Of a DNA stretch of 64,000 nt, positions 34,314-42,670 are shown piece after piece. A program made the position numbers and the translations under genes. Positions within the stretch are counted from its first letter, which is position 1. Each line of letters starts with the position of its first letter. The notes under the pieces are model-generated. The model searched no databases. It saw only the letters and a program-made list of their open reading frames with translations, and was not told where the DNA came from. Source of the stretch: Hermatobates lingyangjiaoensis (lineage: Eukaryota; Arthropoda; Insecta; Hemiptera; Hermatobatidae); the NCBI GenBank assembly GCA_026182355.1, contig JAPFBL010000047.1:1967481-2031480 (forward strand). Direction: 5' to 3'.

Positions 34314-35029
34314 CAGAATTCTCAAACTTTTTTCTACGCGGAACCCTTTTTGCTTCAGTAACTTTCCCGGTAACCCCAATTCTAATGATTTAATACAATC
34401 ATAATATAAATATCTTTATAAGCCTTTATAAATGGAATGCATGTTTAAGTATTAATTATTAAGTACGTAAATTATTAAGTATTAATACTGCAATTGTATT
34501 TTACGAATAAAATTTCAAAATTAAAGATTTCAATTTTCAAATATTCCACAAGTACATGACACATAAAACAGAATTACTAGCAAGTTTATTTTGTTATTAT
34601 TGTGTTACTATTGGCTTTATAGTTGATAGTTTGATTCTCAAAGTTAGCAACATCATTAAGTCTACTTCGGTATTTAGTTTTTATTTCATTATAAAAAGAA
34701 AATCCGATTTTACATACGTAGGTAGTGGAAAGTATGTGGCAGCGACGGATCAATTGCTATTTCTGCAATAGAGGGAAATTCGGGAATCAGATAGCTCCAT
34801 AAACTGGCTAGTGATTCATCCTAAGTATGAAAAAAATTTAGACCACTTCTACTTTTGTGTATAAGTAGATATATACATTATTCGATTTCATGATGTTCAA
34901 GAAACAGAATAAATACATGCCCACTAAAAAAAATGTAGAAAAATATTATTTCTAAATGTTTCTCGTGAAACATCAGAAAGTCCTGTAAGGAACCCCTGGG
35001 TTCCGCAGAACCCACTTTGGGAACTTCTG
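34314..35029. mobile_element. Non-autonomous hAT element, 716 bp
   Basis: Left end CAGAATTCTCAAACTTTTTT and right end CCACTTTGGGAACTTCTG are inverted repeats. Subterminal CGCGGAACCC and GGGTTCCGCAG also pair. An exact 8-bp CTCTAGAT duplication flanks it. The termini differ from the neighbouring hAT, so it is a different family. Short internal frames show no transposase. Confidence 0.85.
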
Positions 35030-35037
35030 CTCTAGAT
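35030..35037. repeat. hAT target-site duplication, copy 3 of 3
   Basis: CTCTAGAT directly follows the TTCTG terminus of the 716-bp hAT element. Confidence 0.85.
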
Positions 35038-35237
35038 GATTCGAAAAACATTTCAACAAACATAACACCAATCATAGGAGGATTGCTGGATGAAATTGGA
35101 AATACGACTATAAAGATCATATGTAGAAGATAGTAAAAGTTTTAAATTAAATGCATAAACACAAAATACTGCGTTCTATTCAAGGAAATAAGTCTAAAAG
35201 AGAGGCTGCTTTCAAAGAACACATATATGAATATAGA

Positions 35238-35477
35238 GGTGTATTATGCAATCGGGATTCGGTGACTTATATAGGCTCAAAATCAAACTCTAATTGCCGA
35301 CGTTTTGATTTTATTTTAAAACATTTTTCATGGCCAAAAGTAAGAATTTGTTGAACTAAAAACTGAAGTTTATGTAATAAAAATTTCATTACCTCATTCA
35401 AAATATTCTTATTTCTCTTTATGAAGAAGTTTGATTTTGAACATAGAATTGACTTAATCTCAATCGCATAATACACT
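35238..35477. repeat. Long imperfect inverted repeat, unassigned
   Basis: The arm beginning GTGTATTATGCAATCGGGAT (35238-35290) is the imperfect inverse of the arm ending ATCTCAATCGCATAATACAC (35427-35477), including CAAAATCAAACTC/AAGTTTGATTTTG. The loop is about 137 bp. It lies just before a (TA)n tract and PLE arms, so it may be another PLE snap-back or a MITE. No protein family was recognised. Confidence 0.5.
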
Positions 35478-35511
35478 TATTATATCAAATGGAGGATATA
35501 TTATTGAATTG

Positions 35512-35545
<34 letters not shown>

Positions 35546-35620
35546 AAACTTGAAATGGTCCAACAGGACTATTAGTTCACACAGGAAAGAGAAAACACAA
35601 ATAAAAGACACACACAAAAG

Positions 35621-35657
35621 ACTCACAACGATATTTCGACAGTCGTCGTCATCGGGT
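35621..35657 (-). ncRNA. Hammerhead-like motif, family 4 (left arm)
   Basis: Minus-strand equivalent of the motif at 29066-29112: CCGATGA core with U4 to C, extra C, GAC/GTC helix II, GAAA, ATAT, H17 = C. Confidence 0.55.
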
Positions 35658-35702
35658 AGAAGTAGTCCTTTGAGTAGCTTCAGCTACTCAAAGGGACTAC
35701 TT

Positions 35703-35741
35703 CTACCCGATGACGACGACTGTCGAAATATCGTTGTGAGT
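35703..35741 (+). ncRNA. Hammerhead-like motif, family 4 (right arm)
   Basis: Identical by eye to the motif at 29066-29112 and the inverse of the left arm. The recurring CCGATGA rather than CTGATGA shows that the U4 change belongs to the family and is not one copy's mutation. Confidence 0.55.
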
Positions 35742-35786
35742 CTTTTGTGTGTGTCTTTTATTTGTGTTTTCTCTTTCTGTGTGAAC

Positions 35787-35832
<46 letters not shown>

Positions 35833-35862
35833 GATCAAACCACAATATGAAATGGGAAAACG

Positions 35863-35910
35863 AGACTAAGATCAGATCTTTCAACCGTACTAAGCGGTCT
35901 TCGTCAGAGT
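35863..35910 (-). ncRNA. Hammerhead-like motif, family 2, expanded helix III
   Basis: Core CTGACGA, inserted A, GACCG/CGGTT helix II and GAAA are retained. Helix III is enlarged by a 5-base duplication so that AGATC and GATCT can fold in one molecule with a one-base loop. It is the only family 2 copy where helix III need not be intermolecular. Confidence 0.65.
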
Positions 35911-35939
35911 AAAAAAACCTTCGTCAGAGTTGGGTTTTT

Positions 35940-35982
35940 GACTCTGAAGAAGACCGCTTGTTACGGTTGAAAGAATTTAGTC
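35940..35982 (+). ncRNA. Hammerhead-like motif, family 2
   Basis: Helix I GACT/AGTC, core CTGAAGA (N7 = A, still consensus), inserted A, GACCG/CGGTT and GAAA are present. Helix III reads AGAATT instead of AGATCT, which weakens pairing. Confidence 0.65.
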
Positions 35983-36105
35983 TTGTTTTCCCATTTCATA
36001 TTGTGGTTTGATCATTGATTGTTACATAACGTGTGTTATGTGAAATTTTTATATATATATAATCGAATGTTTTCCAATCGACCACATATATTTAACACTA
36101 TTTTT

Positions 36106-36330
36106 CTTTCTTATCGAAGTTTGGTCTAGCTTCAATAATGCAACACCTTTATTGAAAGGTGTATTATTTACATAATTATTTACATCTGTAATACAATTAT
36201 GTTTAATGTTATAGTAACTAAACTTTGTATTGATGTAGCCCTGAAGATGTCTACAAATATAGACGAAACGTCGGCTTAAAGGTGTTGCATTATTGAAGCT
36301 AGACCAAACCTCGATAAGAAAGAAAAATAC
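36106..36330 (+). mobile_element. PLE-type element, family 1, with inverted ends
   Basis: Left arm CTTATCGAAGTTTGGTCTAG (36109-36128 region) and right arm CTAGACCAAACCTCGATAAG (36299-36318 region) are inverted over about 50 bp, including AATGCAACACCTTTA. Only the right side carries the hammerhead motif. The same arms flank the decayed copy at 2.4 kb. Confidence 0.7.
36237..36276 (+). ncRNA. Hammerhead-like ribozyme motif, family 1, intact core
   Basis: Helix I is AGCC 36237-36240 with GGCT 36273-36276. CTGAAGA is at 36241-36247, with inserted T at 36248. Helix II is GTCTA 36249-36253 with TAGAC 36260-36264. GAAA is at 36265-36268. Helix III is A15.1-C-G-U16.1 (no loop) and H17 = C36272. Every core base fits the consensus apart from the inserted T. 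Confidence 0.78.
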
Positions 36331-36349
36331 CGTTTTATATGTATATATC

Positions 36350-36490
36350 AATGATCAAACCACAATAAGGGATTGGGAAAACAAGACTAAGACTTTTCAA
36401 CCGTAACAAGCGGTCTTCGACAGAGTCAAAAACCCAACTCAAGTCTTGTTTTCCCATTTTCTTATTGTGGTTTGACCATTGACTGTTATT
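36350..36490 (-). mobile_element. PLE-type family 2 arm, partly collapsed
   Basis: The left arm with ATGATCAAACCACAATAAGG has a hammerhead-like motif at 36385-36427 on the minus strand. The right arm begins at AAGTCTTGTTTTCCC (36441) and lacks its motif. Confidence 0.7.
36385..36427 (-). ncRNA. Hammerhead-like motif, family 2, A6 mutated
   Basis: Everything matches the intact copy at 3519-3561 except the core strand reads CTGTCGA (A6 to T) and helix III is altered. Loss of the core A suggests inactivity. Confidence 0.6.
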
Positions 36491-37785
36491 TCACAACAAT
36501 TTAATCTCACATGTATAAACGAAGGACTTTCCCCCAAATATATGCATTTCAATATGTAGAAATAGTCGTTGCCAGTCTTCAGAACGATTCTTGCATATCT
36601 TCCTGGTAACAAGGTCATCCTAAATACTAGTTAGTTGATGTTTCATTTCTGTGTTTTCTTTGTATGAATATAGTTTATATATATGGCTTAATATTAATTA
36701 GCCATAGTAGTATATAGTATTTAACTACATACTACTGGTGTATAGTATATACTATAATATTAGTATATTAATATAAATATACTAGTTAGTTGATGTTTTA
36801 TTTTTATGTTTCTTTGTATGAATATAGTTTATATATATGGCTTAATATATGTAGCCATATATTTTGGCTCATAGTTAGGTCAAATTTCAGTTATTAATTT
36901 TATTTCTTTTTTAAAAAAAGCTTTCTATATATTATTCCTAAATTATGATAAACCTTTTTATGAAGTTATGTAAGTACTGGTTAAACTATTAATAAATTAT
37001 TTTCGTATTGAAAATCAGATGCACACAAAAATGGGGAAATTTTAATTTTTATTATGTTTTGCAAACTTAAAAAAAAAAGGTTCACATTGACAATTTAAAT
37101 GCAAGGAAACACATTTATGCTTAATTAAATAATTTTATATGTTAATTATAAATCGTGATTTCATTAAAATCATGATATATTTAGAATATTTTAGATTAAA
37201 GATTGAAAGAAAACAATATTCACCGTTTATATCATATTGAATGGGAAATATTGATCGGTTGAAAACGTCAATATTGATTCGACTGCTGCCTCAAGGAGAT
37301 AAGAGTTAGCGAGCTCAGTTAATGTCTCTCTAACGAGTCCTTCCACTGCTTTTTACTACTCTCAGGTATTTACATTGCATACAGCCAATAATTTACAATT
37401 ATTTCGCACTCGATTGATTTTGTTAAGATACCAATTTGCATAACAGAATAAATATATAATTACAAAATTTAACTGTTTTTTGATGGGTGATACTGATCAA
37501 TAAATAAGAATTTTAATTATATCTAGTATCAGCTTTATTTCTGACGTTAAATTAATATTATTATTCTAATTTATAAATTAATACAATATAATCAGTACGC
37601 TGTTCTATTAATATAATTAAATTAACAAAGAGAAACTTATCAGAATTATTTCACTAAATGCTTCAGTCTAGTTCAAATTAAACGGAATAGAAAATGTATG
37701 ATCCAGTAATATGTTTATATTTCGTGCAAAATTTGCATGTATAAAAATATATATTATAAACAAATTTAAATTCAACATTGATATA
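36486..37785. other. AT-rich stretch with a local direct duplication
   Basis: A segment of about 70 bp containing TAGTTAGTTGATGTTT and GTATGAATATAGTTTATATA occurs at about 36628-36700 and again at 36783-36860, spaced about 155 bp. Nothing else was recognised. Confidence 0.5.
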
Positions 37786-37867
37786 GCTTCTCGACCACTG
37801 ATTCATAAAGTTCCCAGAAGGGGTTCTTGAGTATTTTGGTCATAAAGAAAATTCAACTCCTGATTAT

Positions 37868-37909
37868 ACTCCGACGTTTCGTCAAAAATTGTTTGGCATT
37901 TTCAAAGCT
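37868..37909 (-). ncRNA. Hammerhead-related motif, family 6, non-consensus core
   Basis: Minus strand: TTGAAAA where CTGANGA is expected, extra T, a GCCAAA/TTTGAC helix II with one mismatch, GAAACGTC intact. Changes at C3 and G8 are shared by all family 6 copies. Confidence 0.45.
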
Positions 37910-38129
37910 AAAAAACAATTTATTAACGACATAAATAGAGCAAGACAAATACATACATTAAAAACATTTGTTTTTAAATAATGAACAGTAACACCGGGTA
38001 TTTTATGATCCTTTTGTGGTTTTCTTGTTACTGTATTTTTGTTTGTTTTTTTTTTTTTGTTTTCTGTTGGTTGGTATTCCGTGGATGCATTTGCCTTGCT
38101 CTACTTATGTCGTTAATAAATTGCTTTTT

Positions 38130-38172
38130 AGCCATGAAAATGCCAAACAATTTTTGGCGAAACGTCAGCGTA
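38130..38172 (+). ncRNA. Hammerhead-related motif, family 6, non-consensus core
   Basis: AGCC, ATGAAAA, extra T, helix II GCCAAA/TTTGGC with a short loop, GAAA, CG, TC, AGC. It has the family 1 layout with a longer helix II but a defective first core strand. Confidence 0.45.
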
Positions 38173-38225
38173 TAATCAGTAGTTGAATTTTCTTTATGAC
38201 CAAATTCCTCAAGAACTTCTGTGAG

Positions 38226-39425
38226 TTTAAATTCAACATGTTTTCTATTTGATCAAATTTACTCATTTGGGAGAAGTGTCTATATTTAGCAATATATTTT
38301 CTATGATGCAATAGAGACTGATAAGAGTACAGTTAATACAGTTAATAATAAACAGAAACGATATAGGTTAAATCGTTTGCAATATTTAAAATATACTGGT
38401 GTTTGTCCTAAAAAAAAAAAAAAATACTAGTTTAGCAATAGCCAACAACAACTTGAGTTGTTTTGACAAAAAGGTATTATTTGTTTCTTATTTATTTAGA
38501 TAATAAATATATGCATATATTATTAAAAGTATAACCATAATTGGCAGAAATATTCTTCTTGATCAGTTTCTATTAGTTTTCGCTATTGCATCTAAACTAG
38601 GTAACATATAACACTACTGTCAACAAGTTTCAACTCTTTCCTAAAGCCATCTTTGGAACGAGAATGATTCTCAAATGTTTTTCCCTTTATACAGACATTG
38701 TAGAGTCAATTAGAAGGATTAAGGTTGTTGGTTCAAAGCCGGGGGGGTGAGTGACCTAAGAGTCACTATTACTACCTGGACTGGGTCTATTTGACCTTGT
38801 GTTCCAAACTAAATATTTTTCATCAGTATGTACTCTTTAAATGTTATGTATTACTCATAACTGTAGTTATTATACTATGATAGCTTGAAAATACTGAGAA
38901 GGAATTGCCATATGAAAAAATCATTCAGACTTTTTATTCCCAATGAGAGCCATTACAAGTCAACAGAACTTAGCCCAATTTTTGTAGATTGACAAAACAT
39001 CATCTTCGAGTTTGAGGAATTGCTGTATCCTGCTCTACTTCTAATGATGTAGAGGAGTTGCGCTTAGAAGATGATGAAAAAAGTTTAATCCACTTATTTC
39101 GTCAAGTTGATTAATAAATTCATTGTAACTTCTAATTTTTTGTAATTAATTTTGTCTGTTTTGATATTCTTGTATTGTGCTACTAGCTAATTATGCCTGC
39201 CCTATTCCGAATTCACATAAATATTTAGATATCAGTGTTTTATTTTTTCTGAAAAATTTTCATTTTCTAATCGATGCTAATTTTTCCCTTAATGGTAATC
39301 TCTAAGATAATTAAAATATTAATTGAATTGTTACAGAACTACATTATTGACACATATGCTACCACTGGTACACTATTTCTCTATATGAAGGTTTTTATCT
39401 AGTATGAAACAATTCTCAAACACCC
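38226..39425. other. AT-rich stretch, nothing recognised
   Basis: Poly-A is at about 38410-38423, and a slightly GC-richer patch at 38700-38790 has a G-run. No gene or RNA was seen. Confidence 0.4.
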
Positions 39426-39426
39426 T

Positions 39427-39467
39427 AAGGCCAACGTTTTTGTCTATATTTCTAAACATCTTCAGAC
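39427..39467 (-). ncRNA. Degenerate hammerhead-like motif, family 1
   Basis: Minus strand: CTGAAGA, inserted T, GTTTA/TAGAC helix II with one wobble, then AAAACGTT in place of GAAACGTC. G12 and H17 context are lost, so it is a decayed relative of 36237-36276. Confidence 0.5.
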
Positions 39468-39639
39468 ATCTAAAGAAGCAGTTGGCATTCGTCTTCTCGT
39501 TGTATTACTTCCTTTCCAGAGGATGGCCATTAAAAGTTTCAAAATATTCAAATTCAGTCCTGGTATCTAGTTTTCATTCGTGTTTCGTTCTATTTTCAAA
39601 GTATATATATATATTTTTTTTTTTCTTCATTCGCGCTCC

Positions 39640-39783
39640 GTTCTTCGACGTGGGGAGATCTCTCTCACTTCGTCCTCTCTTCTAGTCTACTCTCCTGATG
39701 AGGAACAACAGTTCGAAATATTGAATTCTGTAAGTTTTCTTTGTATTCTCTTTTCTGTGTCGTGCTTTGTGTAATTTAAAGTT

Positions 39784-39835
<52 letters not shown>
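39640..39835 (+). mobile_element. PLE-type terminal repeat, family 5, before (TA)n
   Basis: A unit containing the hammerhead-like motif at 39691-39730 and a tail TTTGTATTCTCTTTTCTGTG is followed by (TA)n at about 39784-39834. The tail matches in style the family 4 tail (TTTGTGTTTTCTCTTT...TGTG) and the inverted one at 57225-57250. Confidence 0.55.
39691..39730 (+). ncRNA. Hammerhead-like motif, family 5, core intact
   Basis: Core CTGATGA 39695-39701, inserted G 39702, helix II GAAC 39703-39706 with GTTC 39711-39714 and loop AACA, GAAA 39715-39718, ATAT helix III, H17 = T39722. Helix I is short (CT with GA beside the core). Confidence 0.65.
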
Positions 39836-39837
<2 letters not shown>

Positions 39838-39892
39838 TCACACAAGGGGTTCTTGAGGATTTTGGTCATAAAATATACAACTCCTGATTATA

Positions 39893-39934
39893 AGCCGACG
39901 TTTCGCCAAACGTTGTTTGGCATTTCAAGGCTAA
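39893..39934 (-). ncRNA. Hammerhead-related motif, family 6, non-consensus core
   Basis: Minus strand: AGCC, TTGAAA(A lost), GCCAAA-type helix II, GGCGAAACGTC, GGCT. The core strand has C3 and G8 changes plus one deletion. Confidence 0.45.
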
Positions 39935-40005
39935 AAAACAATTTATTAACGACGACAAGATAAAATTTATCTTGCTTTACTTATGTCGTTAATAAATTAT
40001 TTATT

Positions 40006-40047
40006 AGCCTTGAAAATGCCAAACAACTTTTGGCGAAACGTCAGCTT
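40006..40047 (+). ncRNA. Hammerhead-related motif, family 6, non-consensus core
   Basis: AGCC 40006-40009, TTGAAAA, extra T, GCCAAA with TTTGGC, GAAA, CG, TC and AGCT. Helix II is perfect and the GAAACGTC strand intact, but C3 and G8 are not consensus. Confidence 0.45.
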
Positions 40048-40175
40048 ATAATCAGGAGTTGTATGTTTTATGACCAAAATCCTCAAGAACCCCTTGTGTG
40101 AATTTGAAATATCAGTGGTCGAGAAGCTATATCAATATATATACACACATATATATATATATATATATATTCTGT

Positions 40176-40774
40176 TTTCAAAGTTTATATATTACATATA
40201 AGCAAAATATGGGTAATGATTGTATATTTTGTGTATATTCAGACAATGATGTACCTCTTTATTTTAATCATTTATATACTCGATTGGTTTTGTTGAACAT
40301 AACACCCCCCGTACTATAGAAACAATGCTTGATTCTATAAACATATTTATTAAAAGGGAACTGATAAAGATAATTCCATATATACTTTTTTAATTATAAC
40401 GCATCACTGAATAGATGAAAATTAGTTAAAAAAAATATAATAAGTACGAAACACACAAAAGCACAAAAGAGTTATAACAAAATCATATAATTTTAAAACT
40501 TTAAACGGAGAATATTATACAAGAAAAGTGAGACTTGTTGACACATCAGAGTAGGGCGTAGATTTCCCATATCAACTAAAAAGCTCCAGCATCCCCGGCT
40601 TAGTCGACCTGTACCATTACCACAAAGAGGAGAGATTATTATATTAACCTAGTTTCCATACAGCCATTCAAGTTTTTTATCATTGCTGCATTATTATGTC
40701 CTGAATTAATTTCTATTATTTAAAATTATCCTACCCTTTCCCTCCCTCCCTAAAGTTTGATTTTCTTCTTTCAG
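40176..40774. other. AT-rich stretch ending in a pyrimidine tract
   Basis: Nothing recognised until about 40729, where a strong pyrimidine-rich run (CCTACCCTTTCCCTCCCTCC and TTTTCTTCTTTCAG) forms a textbook 3' splice site at 40774. Confidence 0.5.
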
Positions 40775-40834
40775 GAGAGAATGGTGAACGAGTAGGGCCC
40801 TGCGTTATGGCAAATGGAGGAATGAAAATTAATG
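40775..40834 (+). CDS. Candidate 60-nt internal exon of a host gene
   Basis: An acceptor TTTTCTTCTTTCAG ends at 40774 and a consensus donor GTAAGT starts at 40835. The 60-nt segment between has balanced GC, unlike the AT-rich flanks. Only one frame is open, reading ENGERVGPCVMANGGMKIN with two bases carried in and one out, so the exon has symmetric phase and could be skipped without a frameshift. No neighbouring exon was found in the window, which would fit very long introns. I do not recognise the protein. Chance is possible for so short a piece. Confidence 0.5.
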
Positions 40835-42360
40835 GTAAGTAATGCATCCAAATAAAATTATTATAAAATATCTAACATGCAACACATGTAATATGTATAT
40901 GCAAATTTCATTATTCATATTTTGTTTTTAGAATGCCTAATGAAATCATCATAACAAGTTACTTTAAATATATAACCTATATTTAATTTCTTATATATTT
41001 CTTCCAAGAAGTCACACATATAATTTCTGTGCTTTTATTAGTATGCATGATTGTATTACGACTATTTTTTTGAAAATATACTATTTTTTTCCCTTGTTGC
41101 ACAAAATTGAAAACACAAAAACTCTTCAGTGAGTCAAAATTTCTATTATTCACATCTTAAATTGGAGAGTGATGTTGACATTTCCTGTTGAGTAAGAAAT
41201 TATTTATTCTTGATTGAACTTTTACTGTTAAGTGAGAACTTCTTTATTTTTGATTTTTACTTACTAATCACATAGTACTGAAAAAATAAAACCCTGTTTG
41301 AAAATTGAATAGTAGTATTCTCAATATGTGTATTTTTCAGTAAAACTTTTAGGAAATTTACGCTAGGAGAAGAAGTTCATGTAAAAATCACTTAACCTTT
41401 TTTAAACTAGGCAACTCTTCCTCAGGGAACAATTTTAATCTGGCTTATAAATTATCTTTGAATGATGTAAACAAAATAAATTTTACTATATATTAAGAGT
41501 TTTAGCTGCTATATAATAGAATTAACTATATATAGAAAAAGTCAGTTCATTTGGGTGATGCCAATAAAAAGCCTACGTATATTCATTAATTCTAGTTGTT
41601 ATAGATTTGAACTTTTTTATCATACATCACTTAAGCTTTTTTTTTAAACACTTCGGTTTTAGTATTCGATTTCTGAGGAAATTGTTCAAGTAAATGTTTT
41701 GTGCTTCTTTGTTTTTTTTTCTTCTAGACAAGGGCCACACATAGCGTTCCTGTTATTAGGCCAGGGTTGACAACGTATTGTTTATTGACCGTAAGTGGCT
41801 CGTGAGAGTTTAATAAAAAAATATCCTGAAACGCCTTTCATTTGAAAAAGATACCAGAAAATTTTGGTATATAATGCCATTTGTACTTTGTATACTCCTT
41901 GACATAAAACATCATAAACCAAATATAGTAATTATTGCAATTTAGTCTTTATTTTAACTGGATCATTTGAACACGTGACTGTCTGAATGGGAGGCGGTCA
42001 CCTTCAAGACAAGAGATCTTTTACAAATCATTATGAAACCAATAGATGTGAGAAATAATTTTCTATCTACAGTATGAAGTTCTTTATGAAACTTAACATT
42101 TGGAGTTTAGAAACAAGAATAGGATGTCCAATACGACAAGTATGACAACGGAGTGCAGAGGTCCAATGTGATTCAGACCGTCATTTTAATGATAGCCTTA
42201 ATATGTCTGGTTGATGAATGATTTTAAGTTCCTTATAAACGTAAAACGATTATTTTGGTACTCTTCTGACGATATTTGAAAATATAATGTGTATATTTAA
42301 TTTTATTTTAATACAAATATTCCTTGGAAAAATTATCTTACTTTAGGAATGTTGATTGAG
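40835..42360. other. AT-rich stretch, nothing recognised
   Basis: No further exon-like segment with paired splice sites was found. If 40775-40834 is an exon, this is intron. Confidence 0.4.
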
Positions 42361-42670
42361 GAAATGCCCCTCATGCCTCGCCATTAGAGCTGGACTTGTG
42401 GTGGTTGTGGTAGCTCACAAGGGAAGGGTAGAGTCTCAAGGGAGTTGCTGAGTGAGAAGGGGAGGTTACCTGCAAAGCAACAAGTGGGAGCTAGACCCTC
42501 GACCCTGCCATTGTGTAAGATCTACTACTTGTGGTGGGTGGACTGGGAAACTGATACTGACTCTTGAAGTGATCCCTCATCCCAGTGTAGGCGTGGGTAG
42601 AGGTGGAAAGGGGTGTGAGGCAGCCGAATCCTCATCTACAACTAAAGACCTAGTAAATTTCGGCGATTTA
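42361..42670 (+). other. GC-rich patch, unassigned
   Basis: G-rich on the plus strand with repeated GGTGG/GTGG words. One plus frame of 73 residues (42452-42673) is open, but its composition follows the G-rich bias and I see no domain. It may be a decayed repeat. Confidence 0.35.

Larger units (their letters stand above)
35515..35830. mobile_element. PLE-type hairpin (family 4) between (TA)n tracts
   Basis: The left arm 35541-35678 and right arm 35680-35800 are near-perfect inverted copies meeting at TAGCTTCAGCTA. Both outer edges run into (TA)n (35515-35542 and about 35793-35830). There is no coding sequence. The right arm equals the insertion at 29038-29155. Confidence 0.8.
35831..36060. 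mobile_element. PLE-type inverted pair, family 2
   Basis: Left arm ATGATCAAACCACAATATGA (35831-35850) and right arm TCATATTGTGGTTTGATCAT (about 35997-36016) are inverted and each encloses a hammerhead-like motif. The outer sides touch (TA)n at 35830 and 36048-36062. It is a non-coding snap-back copy like 52726-52907. Confidence 0.8.
37786..38225. mobile_element. PLE-type inverted pair, family 6
   Basis: The arm with GGGGTTCTTGAGTATTTTGG (37815 onward) is inverted at its other side as CCAAATTCCTCAAGAACTTC (38201 onward). Both enclose hammerhead-like motifs. The related pair at 39834-40130 has nearly the same outer words. The about 170-bp centre shows only a chance hydrophobic frame (37981-38175). 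Confidence 0.7.
39834..40175. mobile_element. PLE-type inverted pair, family 6, between (TA)n tracts
   Basis: Left arm CACACAAGGGGTTCTTGAGG (39839 onward) and right arm CCTCAAGAACCCCTTGTGTG (40080-40100) are inverted. A hammerhead-related motif sits in each arm, and (TA)n lies outside both (before 39834 and at 40148-40170). Confidence 0.78.

Noticed and set aside
35151..35354. 67-residue ORF ending in a GIY-like YIGSKSNS peptide
   Set aside because: YIG occurs but GIY, the cysteines and the R/H residues do not. Most of the frame lies in the inverted-repeat arm.
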